The position numbers and the translations under genes are program-made. Positions 1-5,230 of a stretch of 5,230 nucleotides of DNA are shown one piece after another. Below the pieces are notes generated by a model. That model ran no database searches and was not told where the DNA came from. It saw nothing but the letters and a program-made list of their open reading frames with translations. Numbering within the stretch: the first letter of the stretch is position 1; each line of letters opens with the position of its first letter. Location: contig JAJYGE010000582.1 in NCBI GenBank assembly GCA_021785155.1, positions 1 to 5,230 on the forward strand, written 5' to 3'. This DNA is from Planctomycetota bacterium (lineage in GTDB: Bacteria > Planctomycetota > Phycisphaerae > WQYP01).

Positions 1-2577
1 GATGAAGCGGCCATGGCGGTCGGCATCGATGCGGATGGAACTACCTTCCGGGAATTCGCCATTAAGCAATTTCTCCGCCAAGGGATTTTCAATCTGCTGC
101 TGAATCAGCCGCTTGAGCGGACGCGCGCCATAAGTCACATCATACCCCTGTTCGCCAAGCTCGTGGCGAGCTTTGTCGCTGACCACCAGACTGTGGTCGC
201 GTTCCGTCAGCCGCCGTTCCAGATGTTGCAATTGAATGCCGACGATTTGAGCCAACTGCTCTTTTTGCAGGGTATGGAAAATCACAACTTCATCCACGCG
301 GTTGAGAAATTCCGGGCGGAAATGCTGCTTGAGCACATCCCGCACGCCGGCTTCAATTTCCCAGTCGGCACCCTTTTTGGCGGTAATTTCCTGGATCATC
401 TGGGATCCCAGATTGCTGGTCATGACAATAAGCGTATTTTTGAAATCCACCGTACGCCCCTGCCCATCGGTAAGTCGTCCGTCATCAAGCACCTGCAAAA
501 GTACGTTAAATACATCACGATGAGCTTTTTCAATTTCATCAAATAAAATCACGCTGTACGGGCGGCGGCGGACAGATTCGGTCAAAACACCCCCCTCTTC
601 ATAGCCCACGTATCCCGGCGGAGCGCCGATGAGCCGGGCCACGCTGTGCTGCTCCATGAACTCAGACATATCAATGCGTATCATGGATTCTTCGGTATCA
701 AACAGAAATTCCGCCAGGGCCTTGCACAATTCCGTTTTGCCCACACCGGTTGGGCCTAAAAACATGAAACTGCCGAGGGGCCGCTGCGGATCACCGAGTC
801 CCGCCCGGCTGCGCCGCACCGCGTTGCTGACGGCCTTTACGGCCTCATCCTGTCCAATCACCCGGCGGCGCAAAAAATCTTCCATGTGTTTCAGGCGTTG
901 TTTGTCCCCTTCCAGCATTTTGGTTACGGGGATGCCCGTCCATTTGGCGACAACGTGGGCAATTTCCTCCGGTGTGACTTCCTCACGTACCATGGATTGA
1001 CCAGATTTAAGAATTTCATCCAGTTGTTTCTGCCGGGATTGTAAATCCGATTCCAGTTGCCGCAGTTCACCATAACGAAGGCGGGCGGCCTCTTCTAATT
1101 TTCCCTGCCGTTGCGCTTCTTCCAACTGCGTTTGGGCCTGCTGAATTTTTTCCCGGATGGCCTTGATGCCACGTAACACGCCGGATTCACGCTCCCACTT
1201 GGCGGTGAGTTCGGAATTTCGTTCGTTAAGATCCGCGAGAAGTTTTTGATTCTTTTCCAATTGCTGGCGTGATGCGTCGTCCTTTTCTTTTTTTAGCGCT
1301 TCGCGTTCCACTTCCAACTGCATGATTCGGCGCCGGACATCATCCAACGCCGCGGGCATGGAATCATTTTCAATGCGTAATCGGCTGGCGGCCTCATCGA
1401 CGAGATCAATGGCCTTGTCCGGCAGAAAGCGTTCGGTGATATAGCGATTGCTTAAGGTGGCGGCGGCCACGAGCGCGGAATCCTGAATGCGCACGCCGTG
1501 ATGCGTTTCATAACGCTCTTTAAGGCCACGCAAAATCGCGATCGTGTCCTCCACCGACGGCTGCGGCACCATTACCGGCTGGAATCGCCGCTCCAGGGCG
1601 GGATCTTTTTCGATGTATTTGCGGTATTCATCAAGGGTGGTAGCACCGATGCACCGCAATTCGCCCCGCGCCAAGGCCGGTTTGAGTAAATTGGAGGCGT
1701 CCATGCTTCCTTCGGCTCTGCCCGCTCCTACCACGTTGTGCAGTTCGTCAATAAATAGAATCACGCCCCCGGCGGCTTGCTCCACATCTTTGAGGACCGC
1801 TTTCAGGCGATCCTCAAATTCACCGCGGAATTTGGCACCGGCCACCAAGGCCCCCATATCCAAGGCAATAAGTTTTTTATTCTTCAGTCCCTCTGGCACA
1901 TCACCGGCCAAAATGCGCTGCGCCAAACCTTCCACAATCGCGGTTTTACCAACTCCCGGCTCCCCAATAAGCACAGGATTGTTTTTACTGCGGCGACTGA
2001 GCACCTGCATACAGCGGCGTATTTCTTCATCGCGACCAATGACGGGATCCAGTTTGCCCTGCCGGGCGGATTCCACGAGGTCACGGCCATATTTTTGCAG
2101 GGCCTGATATTTATCTTCGGGATTCTGATCTGTCACGCGGGAATTTCCACGAATGTCTTTAAGTGCGGAGAGAATGGCATTCTTATTGACACCCAACGAG
2201 GTCAGCGCGGTTTTCGCCGGGGATCCAGAAGCGATTAACCCCAGCAATAAATGTTCGGTGGAAAGATATTCATCCTTTAACCGATCCGCTTCCTTTTGGG
2301 CGGCTGCCAGAACTTCACTGACATCGCGAGCCATACCCAACTGCGCGCCACCTGATACACTGGGAAGGCGTTGAAGTTGCCCATCGACCGCCGCTTCCAA
2401 TTGCCCGGCATCCACGCCCAGCCGGGCCAGCAGCGGGCGAATAATACCATCCCTATCTGCCAGCAGTGCTGAAAGCAGGTGCAGCGCCGTAACCTCGCTA
2501 TGTTGTTTTTCAGCGGCCAGGCTTTGGGCATTGGCCAGTGCTTCTTGAGCCTTGACGGTAAATTTATCCAATCGCAT
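1..2577 (-). CDS. clpB: ATP-dependent chaperone ClpB (Hsp100 disaggregase), C-terminal end cut by window edge
   Basis: Hexameric cytoplasmic AAA+ disaggregase that, with DnaK/DnaJ/GrpE, threads aggregated proteins through its central pore. The frame is open for 859 codons from the ATG at 2577 to the left edge. E. coli ClpB has 857 residues, so only a few residues and the stop are missing. Visible order: Clp N-domain (about 1-145); NBD1 with Walker A GEPGVGKT (K211), Walker B ILFIDE (E278) and arginine-finger pair R330-R331; coiled-coil middle domain (about 405-525), which marks ClpB rather than ClpA or ClpC; NBD2 with GPTGVGKT (K614), Walker B ILFDE (E681), pore loop GYVGY (Y656), arginine finger R760 and sensor-2 GARPLKR (R819). 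All catalytic residues are present and no frameshift was seen. The NBD1 pore loop has F250 where E. coli has Tyr. No IGF/IGL ClpP-binding loop was noticed, as expected for ClpB. The start is supported by the MRLDKFT opening and an RBS. No clear sigma-32 or CIRCE element precedes it. Confidence 0.98.
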   Translation of the reverse strand, partial: MRLDKFTVKAQEALANAQSLAAEKQHSEVTALHLLSALLADRDGIIRPLLARLGVDAGQLEAAVDGQLQRLPSVSGGAQLGMARDVSEVLAAAQKEADRLKDEYLSTEHLLLGLIASGSPAKTALTSLGVNKNAILSALKDIRGNSRVTDQNPEDKYQALQKYGRDLVESARQGKLDPVIGRDEEIRRCMQVLSRRSKNNPVLIGEPGVGKTAIVEGLAQRILAGDVPEGLKNKKLIALDMGALVAGAKFRGEFEDRLKAVLKDVEQAAGGVILFIDELHNVVGAGRAEGSMDASNLLKPALARGELRCIGATTLDEYRKYIEKDPALERRFQPVMVPQPSVEDTIAILRGLKERYETHHGVRIQDSALVAAATLSNRYITERFLPDKAIDLVDEAASRLRIENDSMPAALDDVRRRIMQLEVEREALKKEKDDASRQQLEKNQKLLADLNERNSELTAKWERESGVLRGIKAIREKIQQAQTQLEEAQRQGKLEEAARLRYGELRQLESDLQSRQKQLDEILKSGQSMVREEVTPEEIAHVVAKWTGIPVTKMLEGDKQRLKHMEDFLRRRVIGQDEAVKAVSNAVRRSRAGLGDPQRPLGSFMFLGPTGVGKTELCKALAEFLFDTEESMIRIDMSEFMEQHSVARLIGAPPGYVGYEEGGVLTESVRRRPYSVILFDEIEKAHRDVFNVLLQVLDDGRLTDGQGRTVDFKNTLIVMTSNLGSQMIQEITAKKGADWEIEAGVRDVLKQHFRPEFLNRVDEVVIFHTLQKEQLAQIVGIQLQHLERRLTERDHSLVVSDKARHELGEQGYDVTYGARPLKRLIQQQIENPLAEKLLNGEFPEGSSIRIDADRHGRFI
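2134..2136 (-). other. Possible internal GTG start of clpB (N-domain-less isoform)
   Basis: Codon 148 is GTG, in the context [10 protein letters not shown]. It aligns with E. coli ClpB V149 (GGESVNDQ), also GTG, where internal initiation is known to give a shorter form lacking the N-domain. A GGAA lies 8 nt upstream of this codon, a weak Shine-Dalgarno match. The codon alignment is seen directly; use as a start here is inferred. Confidence 0.35.
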
Positions 2578-2582
2578 ACAAA

Positions 2583-2589
2583 CTCCTCT
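2583..2589 (-). promoter_or_regulatory. Ribosome binding site of clpB
   Basis: The minus strand reads AGAGGAG followed by 5 nt (tttgt) and the ATG at 2577. This strong purine-rich Shine-Dalgarno fixes the start codon, which also matches the conserved N-terminus of ClpB. Confidence 0.85.
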
Positions 2590-2668
2590 GGGGGGCCTGA
2601 ATGAAGGATCCCATGGCGCAGATAACAAATGCCGTACCAGTACAAAAAGACTTTAAAAATGGCGTTTT

Positions 2669-2733
2669 CCGCAATATGGTTGCTGCCAGCCTGGGGATAG
2701 CACTGCCGATATGGCAGCAAGGTCTGATTGCGG
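2669..2733 (-). repeat. Nested inverted repeat (7 bp outer + 9 bp inner stem) upstream of clpB
   Basis: On the plus strand CCGCAAT (2669-2675) pairs with ATTGCGG (2727-2733). Inside it TTGCTGCCA (2680-2688) pairs with TGGCAGCAA (2712-2720). All 16 pairs are Watson-Crick. A 4/6-nt internal loop separates the two stems and the apical loop is 23 nt. It lies about 90 bases upstream of the clpB start, so an RNA reading into clpB would carry it. It could be an RNA leader element, an attenuator-like hairpin or a protein-binding DNA dyad. The pairing is read directly; the role is unknown. Confidence 0.6.
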
Positions 2734-2773
2734 CACCGGCGAACCTGAACAGTACCATTTCCGGCAACCGCAA
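2728..2773 (-). repeat. Competing stem sharing an arm with the nested hairpin
   Basis: TTGCGG (2728-2733) also pairs with CCGCAA (2768-2773). Inside that stem CCGG (2736-2739) pairs with CCGG (2761-2764), across a 2/3-nt internal loop and a 21-nt apical loop. The 2728-2733 arm is also the outer arm of the 2669-2733 hairpin, so the two structures exclude each other. That is the layout of switch-type leaders, but no folding energy or conservation is available. Confidence 0.45.
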
Positions 2774-2787
2774 GGCTCCGGAGTTCG

Positions 2788-2868
2788 GTGATATTTTCTA
2801 ATATGGCCATTGGCGGCATTTTGCCCCCTGTGGGCAGAGCATGTTGTTTCGCTACCACCAAATATCAC
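2788..2868. repeat. Wide 9-bp inverted repeat just downstream of ogt
   Basis: GTGATATTT (2788-2796) is the exact reverse complement of AAATATCAC (2860-2868), 63 bases apart. The distal arm starts 6 bases after the ogt stop codon. Near the middle is a small TGCCC/GGGCA stem (2822-2826 with 2832-2836, 5-nt loop). No T-run follows either stem on the minus strand, so this is not a standard intrinsic terminator. It may be an RNA 3'-end structure or chance, given its AT-rich arms. Confidence 0.35.
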
Positions 2869-2874
2869 AATGCG

Positions 2875-3450
2875 CTATTGCTCAATAGCCAACATGAGTT
2901 TTTTTGTAGCAATGGCACCATGGCCCGAAAAACCGGTCATTGATCCATCAGAACCGATAACCCGGTGGCATGGAATAAGTACGGGCCAGGGGTTGCGGGC
3001 CAAGGCTCCGCCAACGGCACGAGCGGCACGAGGTCGATTGATATTCCGCGCCAGTTCACCGTAAGACAACGTGGTTCCGGACTTAATTTTAAACGTGGCG
3101 GCCAGGACATTGCGTGTAAACTCAGTCTGTCCCCGCCAAAAGAGATACTGCTTTAACCACTGCCAGTCCGGCTGTATCTGTTTGGTTTTGCGTTTGTCAC
3201 CGGCATAATAGGCCACAAGAAAACGACTTGCCGGTTGCAGCCATTTTGGCAAAGCACCGTCAAACAATATAGAGCGGGGATATTCTTTTTGAACGGCCCG
3301 CAGCAGCAATTTACGATCCGGACACGCGGGATACACACGCAACAATTGTGGTATTTCCTTGCCACTATCGCACCACAGAAGCCCGCATTCACCACCAACA
3401 GTGGAAACAACAGCGTATAAACAATCATCAAACCGGCCGAGATTGGACAT
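2875..3450 (-). CDS. ogt: Methylated-DNA--protein-cysteine S-methyltransferase (O6-alkylguanine repair)
   Basis: Suicide repair enzyme that moves the alkyl group from O6-methylguanine (or O4-methylthymine) in DNA to its own cysteine. The 191-residue product is complete (ATG at 3450, TAG at 2875-2877) and of normal length for Ogt/AGT. The N-terminal half (about 1-100) is the divergent ribonuclease-like domain; about 108-190 is the catalytic DNA-binding domain. Visible residues, by comparison with human AGT: active-site C161 in IPCHRV with H162; R144 in AARAVGG (the helix-turn-helix finger that replaces the flipped base); N153 of the asparagine hinge; Y130 in LSYGEL; C-terminal E190, the probable partner of the Cys-His relay. 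F174 replaces the Tyr of human AGT, and the loop between Cys and Glu is two residues longer than in the human enzyme. No Ada-type N-terminal Cys4 domain is present, so this is a stand-alone repair enzyme and not an Ada regulator. It probably has its own promoter (3485-3514). The symbol ogt is chosen on architecture. Confidence 0.95.
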   Translation of the reverse strand: MSNLGRFDDCLYAVVSTVGGECGLLWCDSGKEIPQLLRVYPACPDRKLLLRAVQKEYPRSILFDGALPKWLQPASRFLVAYYAGDKRKTKQIQPDWQWLKQYLFWRGQTEFTRNVLAATFKIKSGTTLSYGELARNINRPRAARAVGGALARNPWPVLIPCHRVIGSDGSMTGFSGHGAIATKKLMLAIEQ

Positions 3451-3778
3451 ATTCGCAACTCCAGATTAAATAACACATATTAAGTTTATACCGCAGTTGG
3501 TACTGCGGAAGCAACGCAGCAGGAGATATTCGGATGAGTTCAACGCGAGAACCTGATATCGGAAAAGTGTGCTCATCCGGCTCCAATATATCGAAAACAG
3601 AAGACCTCGGGCTTTCGCGCCGCGGATTTCCGACTGCGGCATTGGCGAGTGGAAGCGCGGCGGCACGCGCGCCACTGGCTGAGCAATTAAGCGCCGATGA
3701 TGCGGCCATGCCAACAGATACAATGGCGCCAATGCTTACAAGCTTACGGGCAAGGTTCCACCGTTGGCGGAGGCGCAA
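3428..3778 (-). CDS. Hypothetical ORF with Sec-like signal peptide, antisense to the small plus-strand ORF (uncertain)
   Basis: An unrecognised 116-codon frame starting at TTG (3776-3778), with AGGAA 7 nt upstream. The N-terminus looks like a classical signal peptide: basic n-region (1-12, with four Arg and one Lys), hydrophobic core about 13-30, and a possible signal-peptidase site after ARA at 39. The remainder has no recognisable domain. Against it: a TTG start, overlap of 23 bases with the start of ogt in another frame, the ogt promoter and RBS lying inside it, and a better-initiated ORF on the opposite strand. It may be a decayed gene or a chance frame in Ala-rich antisense DNA. Confidence 0.2.
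   Translation of the reverse strand: MRLRQRWNLARKLVSIGAIVSVGMAASSALNCSASGARAAALPLANAAVGNPRRESPRSSVFDILEPDEHTFPISGSRVELIRISPAALLPQYQLRYKLNMCYLIWSCEYVQSRPV
3459..3462 (-). promoter_or_regulatory. Ribosome binding site of ogt
   Basis: GGAG on the minus strand lies 8 nt before the ATG at 3448-3450. It supports this start over in-frame alternatives and agrees with the full-length N-domain. Confidence 0.65.
3485..3514 (-). promoter_or_regulatory. Candidate sigma-70-type promoter of ogt
   Basis: The minus strand reads TTGCTT (3514-3509), an 18-bp spacer, then TATAAA (3490-3485). The -10 matches 5 of 6 consensus bases, the -35 only TTG. Transcription would begin near 3478 and give a leader of about 28 nt carrying the ogt RBS. 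The spacer is exactly the palindrome listed separately. Prediction by eye only. Confidence 0.45.
3491..3508. repeat. Perfect 7-bp palindrome filling the ogt promoter spacer (operator candidate)
   Basis: CCGCAGT (3491-3497), a TGGT centre, then ACTGCGG (3502-3508). The dyad occupies the whole 18-bp spacer between the candidate -35 and -10 of ogt. It also ends 12 bases before the Shine-Dalgarno of the plus-strand small ORF, so a protein bound here could affect both directions. As RNA it would be a 7-bp stem with a 4-nt loop, but no T-run follows on either strand, which argues against a terminator. Confidence 0.5.
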
Positions 3779-3782
3779 TTAA
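3534..3782 (+). CDS. Hypothetical small protein with Tat-like twin-arginine motif (uncertain)
   Basis: I do not recognise this 82-residue ORF. It starts at ATG 3534 with a strong Shine-Dalgarno AGGAGA (3521-3526) at 7-nt spacing, and ends in TAA. It has a polar stretch (1-27), then SRRGF at 28-32 followed by an Ala-rich run to about 49 that resembles a twin-arginine export signal. However, Pro33 sits where a hydrophobic residue is usual and the run contains Arg45, so the hydrophobic core is poor. The C-terminus is basic (ends RWRRRN). Only about 30 residues follow the possible signal, so it could be a small exported peptide, the remnant of a longer Tat substrate, or no gene. It is divergent from ogt, with the palindrome between them. 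No strong promoter was found; TTGGAC (3443-3448) with TAAATA (3467-3472) is weak. An antisense ORF (3428-3778) competes for the same DNA. Confidence 0.3.
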   Translation: MSSTREPDIGKVCSSGSNISKTEDLGLSRRGFPTAALASGSAAARAPLAEQLSADDAAMPTDTMAPMLTSLRARFHRWRRRN

Positions 3783-3869
3783 CAATTCCTGATAAGCTGG
3801 AAATCACAGATTATGAAGCATAAGCCATAACGGATTTCACACAGTTGACTATCCGAAGAAGCATAATAT
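3783..3869. other. Short intergenic stretch with a 9-bp direct repeat
   Basis: No coding frame or RNA gene is visible. GAAGCATAA occurs twice (3815-3823 and 3858-3866), 43 bases apart start to start. TTGACT (3845-3850) has a good -35 look on the plus strand but only TATCCG 16 bases later and no gene downstream in that direction. Confidence 0.3.
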
Positions 3870-3893
3870 CCGCTGATATTCGAGCATCAGCGG
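3870..3893 (-). terminator. Hairpin directly after the RND permease stop, probable transcription end
   Basis: CCGCTGAT (3870-3877) and ATCAGCGG (3886-3893) form a perfect 8-bp stem with an 8-nt loop. The stem begins at the base next to the TAA stop (3894-3896). On the minus strand it is followed by ATATTATGCTTCTT, which is T-rich but not a clean T-run. It is therefore a weak intrinsic terminator or an mRNA-stabilising 3' hairpin. Its position suggests that the RND unit ends here and that ogt is transcribed separately. Confidence 0.5.
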
Positions 3894-5230
3894 TTAATGT
3901 GCGGCACCGGGATGCGATTCCTCCGCTGTCGGTTCAATTTTCTCCTTGCGGCTGGCGATAAAGGTGTAGACCACAGGGATGACATAAAGCGAAAATAAAC
4001 AACCAATGGACAATCCTGCGGCGATCATCATGCCCATATCAAACCGGCTTACCGCACCGGCCCCAGTTGCTATCAACAGCGGCACGACGCCCAGCACCAT
4101 CGCGCCGGTGGTCATGAGAATGGGCCGCAGCCGCACGGCGGAGGCGTGTATAATGGCTTCGGAAAGATTCATCCCTTCGTTTTCCTGAAGTTTATTGGCG
4201 AACTCCACGATCAGAATACCTTGTTTGGTAATCAAACCGATCAGCGTAATCAAGCCGACTTCCGTGTAAATATTCAACGTTGCCACGCCGATAAACATGA
4301 ACAGCGCCGCACCGAAAACCGACATCGGCACGGTAAACATTACGATAAGCGGATCGCGGAAGCTTTCAAACTGGGCTGCCATAAGCAGGAATATGAGGAT
4401 AATGGCTAATGCAAAAGTGATATAGATTGCATTTCCCTGCTGCTCAAACTGCCGGGATTGCGCGGCATAATTGAAACTATATCCTGTGGGAAGAAGTTTT
4501 TTTCCTTCACTATGCAAAAAATTAAGTGCGTTGCCCATCGTGGTTCCGGGGGCCGCCACAGCGGATATTGTCACCGAATTAAGCTGCTGAAACTGCGGCA
4601 GGAATTCGGGTTCCACGACATGCTTGATGGTTACGACCGTGGAAAGCGGGATCATGCTGCCAGCGGCGGTGCGGATATAGATGCGTTTTAGCATATCCGC
4701 GGTGGCTCTTAAATGATCCTTTAACTGTGGAATGACTTTGTATGTACGGCCTTGCAGATCAAAACGATTGACATAATTTCCGCCCAGGAGCGGTTCCAGG
4801 TCAGTGGCCAGATCACTACCATTGAGTCCTAACGCCGCGACTAGATTATGTTTGATCCGCAACTCCACCTGCGGACTGTCATAGCGAAGATCTTTCTGTA
4901 ACACCAGGAACTTTCCGCTTTTGTAGGCAGCGGCTATGAGCTTGTTGGCCGCCGCATCCAAGTCCTGATAACTTCGCGTCGAGGTCAGAACAAACTGAAT
5001 TGGAAGCCCAAATGCGGCCCCCGGGATGGCCGGCAATGAAAAGCCGATAGTTTGTAAACCCGCAATTTTAGATAGTTTCTGCTGGAATGGCTTGGCTAAT
5101 TCCATTTGGGTTTTCTTGCGTTGATTCCATGGTTTAAGCAACATACCGCCCACCAGCGTGTTGTAGCCAGGCCCCAATGGTGAGAAGCCATTGATCTGAA
5201 ATATTTTTTCAGTTTCTGGAAAGCTGCCGC
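3894..5230 (-). CDS. RND multidrug efflux permease (AcrB-type, HAE-1), C-terminal part; start outside window
   Basis: Inner-membrane proton/drug antiporter subunit that works as a trimer with a periplasmic adaptor and an outer-membrane channel. The frame is open from the right edge to TAA at 3894-3896 and shows 444 residues, about the last 43% of a normal protein of about 1,030-1,050. It opens inside the second periplasmic porter loop (IFQINGFSPLG, like VFTVNGFAFAG of AcrB), continues through the docking region (LGGNYVNRFDLQGR) and ends with five membrane segments TM8-TM12. TM10 keeps the proton-relay lysine in LITKQGILIVEFA (visible residue 335, codon 4224-4226), equivalent to AcrB K940. TM11 is preceded by RLRPILMTT, a hallmark of the family. 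The AcrB D407/D408 pair belongs to TM4 and is not in the window. A TTG at 5177 is not the start, because homology continues upstream of it. Charge-rich tail ends PGAAH. Whether it is nearer AcrB, MexF or another HAE-1 branch cannot be told here, so no symbol is given. Confidence 0.95.
   Translation of the reverse strand, partial: GSFPETEKIFQINGFSPLGPGYNTLVGGMLLKPWNQRKKTQMELAKPFQQKLSKIAGLQTIGFSLPAIPGAAFGLPIQFVLTSTRSYQDLDAAANKLIAAAYKSGKFLVLQKDLRYDSPQVELRIKHNLVAALGLNGSDLATDLEPLLGGNYVNRFDLQGRTYKVIPQLKDHLRATADMLKRIYIRTAAGSMIPLSTVVTIKHVVEPEFLPQFQQLNSVTISAVAAPGTTMGNALNFLHSEGKKLLPTGYSFNYAAQSRQFEQQGNAIYITFALAIILIFLLMAAQFESFRDPLIVMFTVPMSVFGAALFMFIGVATLNIYTEVGLITLIGLITKQGILIVEFANKLQENEGMNLSEAIIHASAVRLRPILMTTGAMVLGVVPLLIATGAGAVSRFDMGMMIAAGLSIGCLFSLYVIPVVYTFIASRKEKIEPTAEESHPGAAH

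Larger units (their letters stand above)
2578..2874 (-). other. ogt-clpB intergenic spacer; candidate structured 5' leader of clpB
   Basis: This 297-base gap lies between the ogt stop and the clpB start. Frames on both strands were examined. The ORFs that cross it (for example plus 2601-2801, minus 2653-2868 and minus 2277-2861) resemble no known family, have weak starts, or overlap clpB in another frame. What it does hold is a set of inverted repeats: a nested hairpin (2669-2733), a competing stem (2728-2773), a wide 9-bp inverted repeat (2788-2868) and the palindrome GTACCAGTAC (2634-2643). In the minus direction the nested hairpin is followed by a T-rich stretch (2641-2668, including TTTTT twice), but the tract is not adjacent to the stem as in a canonical terminator. 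No convincing -35/-10 pair, sigma-32 site or complete CIRCE was found, so where clpB transcription begins is open. Confidence 0.4.

Noticed and set aside
13..546. 177-codon plus-strand ORF opposite clpB (also 629-1000 and 1544-2107)
   Set aside because: Antisense shadows of the strongly conserved ClpB frame; their sequences show no known domain and the true gene is continuous on the minus strand.
2698..2705. CIRCE-like half site TAGCACTG upstream of clpB
   Set aside because: The second half GAGTGCTAA is not at the required 9-base spacing; a half site is expected by chance.
2601..2801. 66-codon plus-strand ORF in the ogt-clpB spacer
   Set aside because: Only a poor RBS, no recognisable similarity, and it is crossed by the nested inverted repeat, which better explains the base pattern.
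2277..2861. 194-codon minus-strand ORF from the ogt-clpB spacer into clpB
   Set aside because: TTG start, and about half its length overlaps the clpB start in another frame; the downstream part is a shadow of ClpB codons and the rest shows no family resemblance.
3845..3872. Plus-strand promoter TTGACT-16-TATCCG
   Set aside because: The -10 is poor, the spacer short, and no plus-strand gene follows; it would only make antisense RNA to the RND gene.
3894..5177. RND permease starting at TTG 5177
   Set aside because: The frame stays open and homologous (KIFQINGFSP) to the right edge, so the gene begins outside the window.
1..5230. Mobile element, phage, CRISPR, toxin-antitoxin or defence system
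   Set aside because: No transposase, integrase, terminal repeats, spaced repeat array or two-gene toxin module was seen on either strand; the genes are typical chromosomal ones.

Overview
The window is an ordinary-looking piece of a Gram-negative bacterial chromosome of roughly balanced base composition. All three recognisable genes are on the minus strand and all are chromosomal housekeeping or stress types. Reading along that strand, from high to low coordinates, they are: the C-terminal part of an AcrB-type RND efflux permease (3894-5230, cut by the right edge); a complete O6-methylguanine-DNA methyltransferase, ogt (2875-3450); and a nearly complete ClpB disaggregase (1-2577, last few residues beyond the left edge). 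An RND permease of the HAE-1 type implies an outer membrane. The phylum cannot be fixed from this sequence; ClpB and Ogt are too conserved for an assignment by eye.

Layout. The RND reading frame ends in TAA and runs directly into a perfect 8-bp stem-loop (3870-3893). Between this hairpin and ogt lie about 420 bases (3451-3869) with no recognisable gene. They hold a well-formed candidate promoter and RBS for ogt, a perfect 7-bp palindrome that exactly fills that promoter's spacer, and two mutually antisense small ORFs. One, on the plus strand, has an excellent Shine-Dalgarno and a Tat-like twin-arginine motif; the other, on the minus strand, starts with TTG and has a Sec-like signal peptide. 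At most one is likely to be real. Between ogt and clpB is a 297-base spacer (2578-2874) with no convincing gene but an unusual density of inverted repeats. These include a nested 7+9 bp hairpin and a competing stem that shares one arm with it.

Functionally the genes fit a general stress theme: drug or solvent export, repair of alkylated DNA, and rescue of aggregated protein with DnaK. Nothing shows that they form one operon; the spacers, the hairpin after the RND gene and ogt's own candidate promoter argue for separate units.

I found no phage, IS element, CRISPR array, toxin-antitoxin pair or defence system. The most interesting items are non-coding: the possible switch-like leader of clpB and the palindrome in the ogt promoter spacer. 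Both rest on pairing patterns seen by eye, without folding energies or comparative support.
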